From positions 174,224 to 238,223 of the forward strand of contig CAXAMN010018891.1 in the NCBI GenBank assembly GCA_963970005.1: DNA of 64,000 nt, given 5' to 3'. Every line of letters starts with the position of its first letter. Within the stretch, counting starts at the first letter, position 1. Source of the stretch: Durusdinium trenchii (Eukaryota > Sar > Dinophyceae > Suessiales > Symbiodiniaceae). This document shows positions 9,183 through 19,191 of this stretch, in pieces. The notes beneath the pieces were generated by a model that worked only from the letters and a program-made list of their open reading frames with translations, made no database searches and was not told the DNA's origin. Both the position numbers and the translations under genes were made by a program.

Positions 9183-11659
9183 GGCTGCCAGTCCGGGGCA
9201 AAGCTAGCTTTTCTACTACTTATGTCTGTGACATTAGACTACAATGGGCTTCATACTACTTACATACTCTCCCACAACCATTCGTGCCAAGAGGGTGGTA
9301 GGGCTTATTGTCTTACGTCTCCACCCTCCAAACAACTTCCTCCAGAGTCACAAGCCAGAAATCTGCAACCCTCTGTCATTGCCCACAAGGCAGTTTGGCC
9401 CAGCTCTTTATCTAGTGCGGTCTCTTGTGGTGCTTGGTCTCGTGCATCGAGGAAGTTGAAATGGTTATGTTCTGTCTGGTCTTGCTCCCACATGTTCCAT
9501 TTTGCTTCCAGGTACATACTCTTCACTTGTTTGGGAGGCAAGAGCTGTGCATGCAGTGCAGGCTTAACGTGTTGTTGAAGAGTGTCACATCGCCCTGGGG
9601 TCATGCTGAAACTAGAACCCTGCAGAAAAAAGCGTCTGAGTTTGTCTTGGGGGCCGCTGAGGGGCAAACCAGCTAAAACAACAACGTCAAATCAAAACGA
9701 TTGGGGACGGGACGGATTGCACACCCGATATGTGGGCTGCTTTCTGCCAAGAGACCCTTATGATTTTGTTTGTTGCAAGCACAGAATGAGTCAATCAAGC
9801 CTTGTGCAAATCACCTCCCCTTTGCTTCACTGTTTGGGCATCTGGAGATTAACCTCGCTTATCTGCAGAAGAAAAGCCATCAATCCAAACGGTTGGTTCA
9901 AGAATGCCGAATCAACTGTATGTTGTCTAATTCTGTTAAATTTTCGCAAACACCCAAAGCTGCATCCACATCCAGTGGTGTTCACTTGGAATAGCTGTTT
10001 CTCCTACGTGCCAGGTTTGCATGCACCACCCGGCACATGGCGAGACATAGCTGAATGATCACCCTAAAGCAAAAAATATATCCAATGATCCAAAACAAAA
10101 GGATCACTCAAAAAATGACGCGGCACGACATGTTAAGCAAAAGCCTTGCGAGACAAACAACTTGCCGGAGTTCAGTTCAGTCAAGTTATGGGCCCATTCC
10201 ACCGCATGCATCGCCACTGCTCATCACGCTGGGTGCCGGGCGCCGACACTCGGCCCTTAGGGGTGGAGCATCCAATTTTCAGGGTTCAGGGACAGTGGCC
10301 AAGGGGTCGGCTGCTTCACAAAAAATAAGACTAACAAGATTGAGGTGTGGTGTGTGGTCACGAGTCACTAGTCATGTCAAACTGTAAATCTAAAAATCAA
10401 GTTGTTTCTCGCAGGGTATAGTGTCGAAGGGCTGGCCAAACAATCATTGGATCCAGGAGGTCCAAGCCGTGTGTATCCACCTACTACTGGCTTTTTAAGA
10501 GCGATATATAATCCTTAAGATCCTTACAGTAAGCCTCAAGCCTTCCCCTTCCATCTGGTTGTCATTGTGAAGTCTTCACCAGAATCCTCAACAACAACCT
10601 GGCCGACTGAACCACAGATCCCCCAAATATCTGCAGAAGCCTCCAGCCGCCTACCAGCAGTATTAGGATCCCGACATGGGCGGTGCCATTCCACTTGCGA
10701 AATAAGTGGCTCTGTGGGTTACTGTTCTGAACTGCTCTGAGTGGCTCGAGGCTGAGCTATCTCGTTGGGTGCGAATGATCGCTCAAAGCCCAAAGCATGT
10801 TGAGATATATTTATGATATTGCGGCAATTGCTTCTGGATTGAAATCCATGCAGGCCACACTATTGACGCTGTTCTTTCCTCACACGTAGACAGTAGGCAT
10901 GCTTTCCAAGAGCTCGCAATTTGCGGGAGGAATTGGTCATTGTCACAAACCTTTCATGGCGGAGAAGAATGTTGGACGGATTCTGGTTGTCTAGTCCTTC
11001 TTTACCAGACTTCCATGGCTGAGAAGTGCGCGTCGCTGCGTCGCGCACGTGGCACTGAGACTAGTCACCTTAAACTCCACCCCCAAAAGCATCCCAAACG
11101 CATACCGTCCAGCGATCCGATACAAAAGAACATGTTCTTTGACATCTGTAACTAGCAGTTGTCGCCCCGAGCAAGAGGTTGCCAAGTCCAAGACTAGAGA
11201 ACATGCCAAAGACTTCTTTGCGGCAATCTGTTTCAACACAAGCAGCGGTCATTGGAACTGGTAATGCTCTCCGCCGATCCCATATTGGAATTCACGCGGT
11301 CGCATTTGCTGGGGTCCCCTGTCGTCCAGCCAATTTCTCTTTTGGGTTATGTTGGTTGGTTTCATAAACTCCCTAAATCGACTCTGTCACGACTTCTGAT
11401 ACCTGAAGTGGTAGGGCCAAAGTCGGCGTTCAAAGAAGAGGAATCTCCATGAGAAGAGTTGCCTTGCAAAAACACTCGTGCTGGATCAATGGACACCTCA
11501 GGCTCGACATTGGCACCCGACCAGCAGTCTGGGAAGAGGTCACCTTTTCATCAATTGGATAGCAACTCTGACCGCAGAAAGGATGCAGGGCTGTATTGTA
11601 GCGCATGAACTTGAGAGAGGAGGGGGTGAACGAAAGGTAGCAGGCAATCACCAGTAACC

Positions 11660-11845
11660 CTGGTAGAAGTCCACGACGGCGTGAACCGGCGCAGGGGGGA
11701 TTTGATCCAGGGGGGGGCCCCCCCGACGAACAGAATCAACTCTTACAGGACCAAATTCAATGCACAATCCCAACTCCTGATTGTAATACATTTTTGCTAA
11801 AGCAAGGAGAACTCAGGTAGCTCAAGCTACCTTTCGTGACTGTTG
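11660..11845. repeat. Dispersed palindromic repeat, copy 1
   Basis: Shares an ordered set of blocks with 24335-24518: ACGACGG, then TTGATCC with a G-run/C-run palindrome, then a near-identical 33-base end beginning AGAACTCAGGTAGCT and finishing ACCTTTCGTGAC. The end contains AGGTAGCT-CA-AGCTACCT, a perfect small hairpin. The middle is diverged. Possibly a short non-autonomous element. Confidence 0.5.
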
Positions 11846-12545
11846 CGGTGGTGTTCTGGCTTCAGTGGGTACGGCATTGCCATATTGCCAAAAGGAGTGT
11901 GGTATGCATCTGGTGAATGGAAGTGACGAGCTAGAAAATCATTGGTGAATTCGCTGGCTGTGAATGAGCTCAACTGTGAGGTGGATAATGCTGAGGTTGC
12001 TTGAAACTTAATATAGCTTGGTAGCTTAGCGCTGTGTTGGCTGGGTGTTGCGTTAGAAACATTGTGAAGCCCGTCAGAGGTCAGGTAGCTACATCTAAAT
12101 TGGTTGCTGGGCTACCAAAGCGGTGGGCAGTGGGCTACTTAAATGTGCAAAGCTTTGGGAAGGCTAGCTCCCAAATGATCGTCAAGCTAGCCAAGGCTGG
12201 TTGAAGCTGCCTGTGAGTTGACTACTACTACGTTGGGCTAAGTCCGGGTGGTGGGCTATTAGCTCTTGAACCAGCCCATTGATTGCTCAACTTAGCCAAA
12301 TCTTCTTGAATTAGGAGGGTAACTAACTATATAAGTGGTGGGCTGGTCAAGCAACAAGCGCGGCCATCGCACCTGTTCTAGTTCCCAGCTTTTGACTTAC
12401 GGTAGTTACAGCATGTTACGGCTTCCAAAAAAATATGCAAAAAAGACCGGTGGCCACCTGAACACCGCTGGTCCTCCCACATCGGGCGAGCTATTTACAA
12501 GTTGGCTGAGAGCTGGGTATCTTCAAACATGCAGAAGTTGCAAGA

Positions 12546-12598
12546 AACCTAAGAGCGATGGCCTCCAACCTAAGAGCAAAAGGAACCTAGTAGCAAAA
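12546..12598. repeat. Dispersed minisatellite copy (reverse orientation)
   Basis: Contains GATGGCCTCCAACCTAAGAG followed by a CCTAGTAGC unit, the reverse complement of the GGTTGGAGGCCATC family. Confidence 0.7.
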
Positions 12599-12897
12599 CA
12601 AAGCTTTGTTTCAGTTGCCACCACAGTTGTCTGAGTCCTTGACTGACAGGAAGAAATTCTCAACATGCATGAGAGTACGCAAGCTGAAACACCCTGCCCT
12701 TGCAGCCACTCGCTCATGCATCCAAACTTGCCAGTCTTGGCTGCGGTCCAATGTTTACACTGGTAGCGATGTGGTGAATGCCAACAGTTGGCCTCAACTC
12801 AGAGAATCTCGCCAATCAAAACTGGCAGGACAAACCCCAATCTTGGCTGTATGACTGAGGAAGATCTTGTGGCATATGCATCTCTACGCAACCCACT

Positions 12898-13808
12898 TTG
12901 GAGCCACTGGGCAAAGCTTCTTGTGGATGCGAAGGACAATTGTAGGTCGCCCAATGTTGACCCAGATTCCCTCTCGGGTCGTTCTCTCAATGATTGAAAC
13001 GAAGTTGATGAAAGGCTACTTATACTTTGACACTCTTCTACATCCTACGCCTGTCTTCCGCCCTTCACATCCATTTGCTGCCCTCGCCTCACAACGTGGC
13101 GGCCTCTGGGCGACACCAGGTGTGGCGAGGAGCACATGTCATTCACACATCCTGCATGAAGCTTACGTGCCCTTGTAAGAAGAATCTGTTGTTGGGGAAA
13201 AGTGCTTTCTCCTTCTCAATAGCTAGTCATCCTGAAAAATCAGAGTTGTTCTGGACATCTTCAAGAAATTGGCTCTCTGAGACAGCCCTCAACACTGTTT
13301 GCCAGCTGCAAGCGCCTGAGTTTGTCTCAGTCCCATTAGCTGAAGCCGGTCCACCAGTCGGTGCATCTGAAGCTGCACCTACCAAAAGCATTCCACTCGA
13401 GCATTGATCTATGAGTCTTCATGCATCTTTCTGGCCTTGGGATCCCTTCGGGGCCACAGCGAATGAAAAAGGCTTCTGGAGTGGATACGTGGTAGTCCGG
13501 GGATTTCATGACTATACATGATTGTTTGGTTGTCCCGCAAATCCAGCACTCCGACCTACCAACACCACTGTGGTTTGCATTGTACCAGCCATATGATCTG
13601 ATGACAAATGACATCAAATGACCAACTTTCACTTTCATTGGCTGTTGAAGAAAGAGAAGCTTTTGCTCGTAAGGCCCCAAAAACACAGCATGAATGCCGT
13701 CAGGTGTCGAGCATCAACATATGCAAATCACATGAACCGCCCAGCTGGTGCCTCACTGAGGGCCTCCTGCTGCTGGAGAATCGCAGAAGCAGTGCCCAAC
13801 AAATCTTC
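12898..13808 (-). CDS. Exons of an unidentified minus-strand gene
   Basis: Three exon-like blocks in transcription order. 13808-13752 is 19 codons reading EDLLGTASAILQQQEALSE, with acceptor CAG|G and a GC donor, and is helical. About 13378-13253 includes NSGACSWQTVLRAVSESQF, with acceptor GTAG|G. About 12970-12898 includes GIWVNIGRPTIVLRIHKK, with a GT donor. They were picked by protein-like composition and splice signals only; phases between them are not shown to match and no family is recognised. They may belong to one gene or two. Confidence 0.3.
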
Positions 13809-14718
13809 CTGGATTTGGCGCAAACAGAACGGGTTTCCACCACCCGCAGAGATCAGAACTTGATGATCCAAGAGATGCATTTTCTCCGGTTGGGATGGTC
13901 ACAGCTCTTCATACGCATCAAAGTGAAAAGTGTCTAATTCCGACCAATCTCTAATTGAGGTCACATCTTGGGGTCCTTAGTCACCCATGAAATCTAAAAG
14001 CAGGCGTGAATTGATTTGATGAAAGGAGCCACCTTTTCATAGGACTATTGAGGTTCAACTTCTCACCTGAGAGAACCTAAAAAATGAACCAACAGACCAA
14101 AAAAAAACAAAATTTACAGTGTCGACGATAACTATGAACCCCAGAACCTCAAGTTCCTAGGATTTGCCAAAACCTACACTAGTTCAACCTTTCAGAAGAG
14201 GAATGTGAACGGAGTTTGTGTTGCTTCGGCTAAGCCCTATCGTCCGGTTTATTCGACTATGTTTGTTGAACTTTGCAAGCCCTGGTTTTCGAGTTGCACC
14301 AACATTTCCGGCGATGCTGTGCAGGGCAGCTACACAAAGCAACTGTTTCAATCAGCCATAATCAACCTATTTGCAAGCAAGTGCTGGTGTACCCAAATTC
14401 GATCTGATGAAACTACATCATACTTACGTTACTATACGCTACTAGGTTGAAGGCCATCGCTACTAGGTTGGAGGCCTTACTATACTACATATTCAAATCA
14501 AACGCGAGCCGTCCTCTAAAAGGCGCTTTTGTAGCTCCTCTCGGCAGAGTGTGCGAAGCCTCAGTGGAAGGGTCAAATCAGAGTTGAGGGCCAAAGAAAG
14601 CCTAGGGCAGGAACAGTAACCCTGCTAGGGTGAGCCACACCAGTCAGCAATGTAGAGGCATGAACGACCTAGCTGAATGAGCGTGGCCCTCTTTGAAGCA
14701 AAGGCTGCAAACGGTCTA
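13809..14718. other. No gene seen; one minisatellite copy
   Basis: No convincing exon on either strand. At 14437-14480 there are two units of the GCTACTAGGTTGGAGGCC minisatellite. Confidence 0.5.
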
Positions 14719-14860
14719 ATCTATCCATCCATCCATCCAAGCATCGATCTATCCGTCTATCTATCTCTCCCTCTCTCTCTCTGTCTGTCTGTCTGGCTGG
14801 CTGGCTGGCTGGCTGGCCGGCTGGCTGTCTGTCTCTCTCTCTCTCTCTCTGTCTCTTGTA
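14719..14860. repeat. Compound microsatellite (ATCC, TCTC, GGCT, TCTG)
   Basis: Successive runs of ATCC, ATCT, CTCT, GTCT, GGCT and CTCTGT units. It lies directly before the left copy of the 194-bp repeat. The right copy at 20553 is followed by a similar pyrimidine repeat. Confidence 0.9.
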
Positions 14861-14868
14861 AAATTCAG

Positions 14869-15062
14869 CAGCTGTTTGTTTGCCGTTTGTTTGTGTACGT
14901 CTCTATATTGTTTTCCTCTTGGCAATTGTCACTAGGCTCAGCTAGGCTAGGCTCAAGGCCTTTGATCCAGGGTGCATTGTATAGCACCAGGCAATTGTAC
15001 AATTGTACATGAACAATACGATGGAGTAAACATGCAATTGTACAGAAGGTTGTATCTTGACA
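14869..15062 (-). repeat. 194-bp direct repeat, left copy (probable Copia-2 3' LTR)
   Basis: Matches 20553-20746 over 194 bases with only a few differences. Apart from a 4-5 base lead it starts TGTTTG and ends TTGACA, fitting TG...CA LTR ends. It shares the ATTGT richness of the adjoining element. Confidence 0.6.
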
Positions 15063-15821
15063 CCGTCCCTTGGTTTGATTCATTGTTGAATCACACCATC
15101 AATACAAACATTGTTGAAACAGTAAAGGAACATTATTGTACGAAGCAGTTCAAGCATTGTAGACAAGTCTGTACATCTTTTCTGCCATTGTCTCTCCAGT
15201 ATTGTTGCCGTTCTCATCGTAGTGCGCGTGTGGCATTGTCACTGCCGGAGATCTGCAGATTGTCGGACCTTTGTTCTAGCCCCGCGTGTCCTCCATATTG
15301 TCTTCTGGAGATTGTCTGGGACGCTTTGTCCCTTTCTCCTCTTCTTCATCTTCTGACTTCTCCATATTGTTTTCATTGTATAGGACTGCTCGGTCCTCCC
15401 ACAAGGAGATTGTCGAGTTTGTGGGAAGTCGACGCTGATTGTGGTAGTCTGGAATCGTCATCTCCATGGCCATTGTTGCCCTTGAAATTGTGTCCTCGAA
15501 ATAGTCGATCCCGATTGTCAGCGCTCGTGAGCTGGGAAGCGGCTGCGGTCAAAATGATTGTCGACAAATTGTCAACTAAACATGCATTGTCATCCAAATT
15601 CAAAAGCAAAACTTCAAACACATTGTTCATCGAATTGTTCTCCGAAACGACGGAAAGAAAGATTGGATCCATTGTGAGACTGAAATCTTGTAGTACACAA
15701 TGTCTATGACATAGTATGCACATAGTAGCTAAAGTAGTGTGCCATGGCTTGATGCCCCCGTGTGTGTATTGTACACGCATAGACGCTGCCATGGTTGTGA
15801 AACTGTTTGTACGGCCGTTGT
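15063..15821 (-). other. Copia-2 3' region with ATTGT array
   Basis: Between 15082 and 15772 the pentamer ATTGT occurs 24 times on the plus strand, and ACAAT once. The spacing is irregular, mostly 10-50 bases. On the element's RNA the motif is ACAAU. The frames here have no recognisable domain, so the motif is not a by-product of known coding sequence. Confidence 0.7.
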
Positions 15822-18070
15822 TCAGTTGTGATGTTGTGGGCATTGAATGCCCGCCATGTAGAGGTGTTTGTTAAGCACCTCTGCCGGGACATACTTTGTC
15901 AGTATGTCTGCTGGGTTATCATGTGTGCTGATCTTGTGTATTGACAGTATCCCGCTTTGTACCAGTTGTTGTATGAAGAGGTACTTTAGGTCAATGCGCT
16001 TTGCTTTCTTTGATGAGTCAATTCTTGTTGCTATGCTCTTGCCGCTTGTGCTGTCGGTGTGTATGCGGGTGTTCACCTTTGTTGTTGTTGCTTCCTTGAT
16101 GAAGTTTGCTATATGTAGTCCTTCTTGCGCTCCTGCGCCAATTGCATAAAGCTCTGACTCTGCTGATGATAGTGCTATTACTGCTTGTGTTCTGCTTCCA
16201 AATTGTACCACGGATCCCATCATTGTCACGATGAATCCACTTGTTGATTTCTTGTGCCTGGGCATCCTGCCCAGTCCGCATCGACATAAATGTTGAGGTC
16301 GATGGGTTCCTTTGTTTGTGGTGTATGTGTTGTCCTCATGATCATTTTGTAGTGTTCTGAGGTATCGTAAGAGATGTTTCACCTTGCGCAGGCTTTGTTG
16401 TGTTGGTTGTTGTAGGTCTCGCGCCAGTTCTTTTGTTGCAAAGCTGATGTCTGGTCTTGTGTAGGTCAGCGATTGAAGCTTTCCTACTGCTCTCCTGTAG
16501 TCTGCATGTTCTTGCGCGTCCAACGGCGCGTCATCGTTTGTGGATTGTTTCAGGGTCGCCGTCCCTGGAGCTGATGCTGGATTGCTTGCTTCCATTTTTG
16601 TTTCCTTCAGCAATGTTGTGATGTATTCTGGTTTGAGGCTTACCTCAAAGAAGTCTCCATTGTTGTGGATGTCTCTGCCAAGGAATTGGATTGTCTGACC
16701 AATTCCCAATGCGTCGGTTGGTCGTAGTAGTACATGCTTTTGTGCTTCTTTGAAAGTCTTGTCGACTTCTTGCTGTTGTCCCAAGAATAGTAGATCGTCT
16801 ACATAGACCATCACAAACATTGTCTGTTCATTGTTCCTGTACACGTTGGGTTCACTTGTCAGTCGAGACAGTCCCATTTGTTGTAGGACTTGCAAAGTGA
16901 TCCTGCCAGGGTTTTGGGCTTGCTCGTAGTCCATAGATTGCCTTGTCGAGCTTCCACGCTGTGGTTGTGTTGTGACCACTTGGGTATAGTTCTGGTGGTG
17001 GCCACATGTAAAGATTGTCTGTTGCTGCTGGCGCGTGCAAGAATGCTGTTGACACATCTCCTGCTTGTATTGTCCAGTGGTTGCGCTGTGCCATTGTCAG
17101 TAGGATACGTAAGATCCCAAAGATTGGTGCGCTCGCATAGATGTTGTCAAGGTCTTGGATTGCTTCCAAGTATCCTTTTGCTACAATGCGACATCGCACT
17201 TCATCTTGTTTGGGTTTGTTAACCCGCTTGGATTCTATGATCCTATTCTTGTGTTCTTCAGGGACGTGATTGTAGTTCATCTCTGTGAATACTCCTTGTG
17301 TCTTCATCGATTGCGCTTCCTTCTTCATTCCTTGTTGTACTTTCAATGGATCAAGACCTTCATTGTCGTAGACGAAGGGTTCTTGTAGCATCCTCTCCAC
17401 GTCTGCTTCTTGTTCATCTTCACAGGATGCTGTGGTGATCTTGTCACCTTTCTTTGTGGTGATTGTCACTGCTTGTATTCTCATCTTTGCTTTTGGTTGT
17501 TCTTCATCTCGTCCTCGGTTTGCTGCTGTTGAGGACTGTGCTGTCCTTGATTGTTTGGATTGCGCTTCACCTGTAGGCTCCTCGTGTTGTCGCTTGCTTG
17601 CTGGTGGTATTGGCAGCGGTGGTCTTGCCACTGTTGTTGGTGAAGTTGCCAATGGTGAGGTCGCCATTGTCGCATCCATTGGCAGATGGTGCACTGCTCG
17701 TGCTGTTAGTGCCAGTGATGTCTCTTGTATTGTCTGTGTGCTTGTATCTTCCACTGTAATGTCGGCTTGTGCGCCAATTGCTTGTCCGCTTGCGGCGTTG
17801 TCAGATGGTAGAAGCAATTGTCGTGGAATTGCCATTGTTGGTGTTGGCAAATTCCATGGATACACGTTGATAGTATCCAATAGTTGCTTGTCGTACTTGT
17901 CTGGCATGATCTGTCTTCGTATTTCGTATTGTTCTTGCTTTGATGACCTTGCCAGGGATGCCAACTATTGACTCTCCAGTCATTGTATCTCTGCCAAGCC
18001 AGATTCCTTTGAAGAATCTTGGTTCCATCTTGGGTTGTGCTTTTGTTGTTGGCATCATGTACGCTCGCAC
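15822..18070 (-). pseudogene. Copia-2 pol remnant (integrase end, RT, RNase H)
   Basis: The frame at 18070-17801 carries FKGIWLGRDTMTGESIVGI, the post-integrase segment of dinoflagellate copia. The next frame (17964-16852) has a Gln/Thr/Pro-rich linker, then RT palm motifs (AGDVSTAFLHAP, KLDKAIYGLRASPKPW). A shift near 16880 moves to the 17057-15822 frame, with MVYVDDLLFLG (+16790-16812) and RNase H (KSTSGFIVTMMG, SSAESELYAIG). The conserved block YVDADWAGC is in a third frame at about 16262-16295, so at least two more, compensating indels surround it. The protein ends at 15822. Codon content is rich in ACA and CAA, consistent with the ACAAT bias of the whole element. Confidence 0.88.
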
Positions 18071-18071
18071 G

Positions 18072-18911
18072 GACTATCATAGATGCTGAAAAAAAACATT
18101 TGTGTGTTTTAACATGGAACCCTCCATGAAGTTCACAGTTGACATGGAAGTAGGCCAATAATGACCACAGTTGACATGGCTGCTTTCCAAAGACCTGAGA
18201 AGCCAAGCCTCAACCAGGCCTTTCCCCAGGTGATGCACCGGAGACCGCAGGGCTCTGGAAAAAAGCTATGATAAACCAAAACTTTGCATTCCTAGCAGAA
18301 ACACAGGTCTATGGAAACATTCCACGATGAAAGAAGATATGGTGTTTCCTTGGGGGGTTGGAAAAGAGCCACGACAAAACAAAACCAACCATTTCTTCCA
18401 GAGTGACATTTGTCTGGAAAAAAGATATGATGAAAGAAGGGACGTTGCTTTGCAGAGAAGCTTCAAGTTCCGGAAAGGAGCTATGATGAGAAACCAAGCA
18501 ACCCGTACTTGACGTTTGTTTGAAGCGCACCTCCGCTAAGCGTCACTGATAGCGCCTATTGCCCCTTCCGCAAGGATGGCAGCGCATCGTTCAGCAAAGC
18601 TTACTTTTTGGCCCCCAGGCTTTGCTTTGTGGTTTGTGCCAAGCCACGAATGGCTTACATAGATCTAGTCCGCTAGCGGTGCAAATGTGTGCTGATGGAG
18701 CTTGGAACAAGTCCAACGCATTGCGGCAGAATAAAAACTCTCTATCATAGCTAGATTTCTCAGCCCAACTCCGTGACAAACTCACACCGGACATATATGT
18801 GTCTATTCTAGTCTCAAGCTCCACACGTGCCTTTGGGACAGAAACTGTGAAACAATCCCGTTTTTTGGAACAGTACGTATCTGTAAAATACGATTGAAAC
18901 TACAGCAAACC
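18072..18911. other. No gene seen
   Basis: Between the Copia-2 breakpoint and a small tandem duplication. No recognisable domain or exon. ATTGT enrichment is absent here. Confidence 0.5.
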
Positions 18912-19191
18912 AGGTCACAGATGGGTCCCAGCACGAGCACCTGTGGTACTCTAACATGGAAGCTGCGCAATCCAAGTTATCTAAGATGGTGTGCATTAAT
19001 TGCGACAATGCGTGCCAGACCCTGCCTTTTGGAACCCAACATGAACAAGATGCAACCAATTACAAACGGTTCATTGGGTTGTGTGCCCACCACACAGATA
19101 GATCCCAGCAGGAGCACGTGTTCTGGGCTAACATGGACACTCTTCAAAATGAAACGTCCAAGATCTTTGCATTAATTTTGGCAATGTGTGC
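18912..19191. repeat. Tandem duplication, ~180-bp spacing
   Basis: 18912-19017 and 19092-19191 share ordered blocks (ACAGATxGxTCCCAGCA, GAGCACxTGT, TAACATGGA, GCATTAATT, CAATGxGTGCC). Identity is roughly 65 percent. The right unit overlaps the 3' end of the last exon of the minus-strand coiled-coil gene, so the left unit may be a decayed exon duplicate. Confidence 0.5.

Larger units (their letters stand above)
9183..12897. other. Non-coding stretch without a recognised gene
   Basis: No open frame here has a recognisable domain or convincing exon structure on either strand. It holds a dispersed palindromic element (11660-11845) and one copy of the GGAGGCCATC minisatellite. Probably intron or intergenic DNA. 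Confidence 0.5.
14869..18071 (-). mobile_element. Copia-2: 5'-truncated copia relic
   Basis: Contains, right to left, the end of integrase, the pol linker, reverse transcriptase, RNase H, an ATTGT-rich 3' region and a 194-bp terminal repeat (14869-15062). Gag, protease and the integrase core are missing. Homology stops at about 18071, which is also where the ATTGT enrichment stops. Frameshifts in RT and RNase H show it is dead. Confidence 0.75.
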
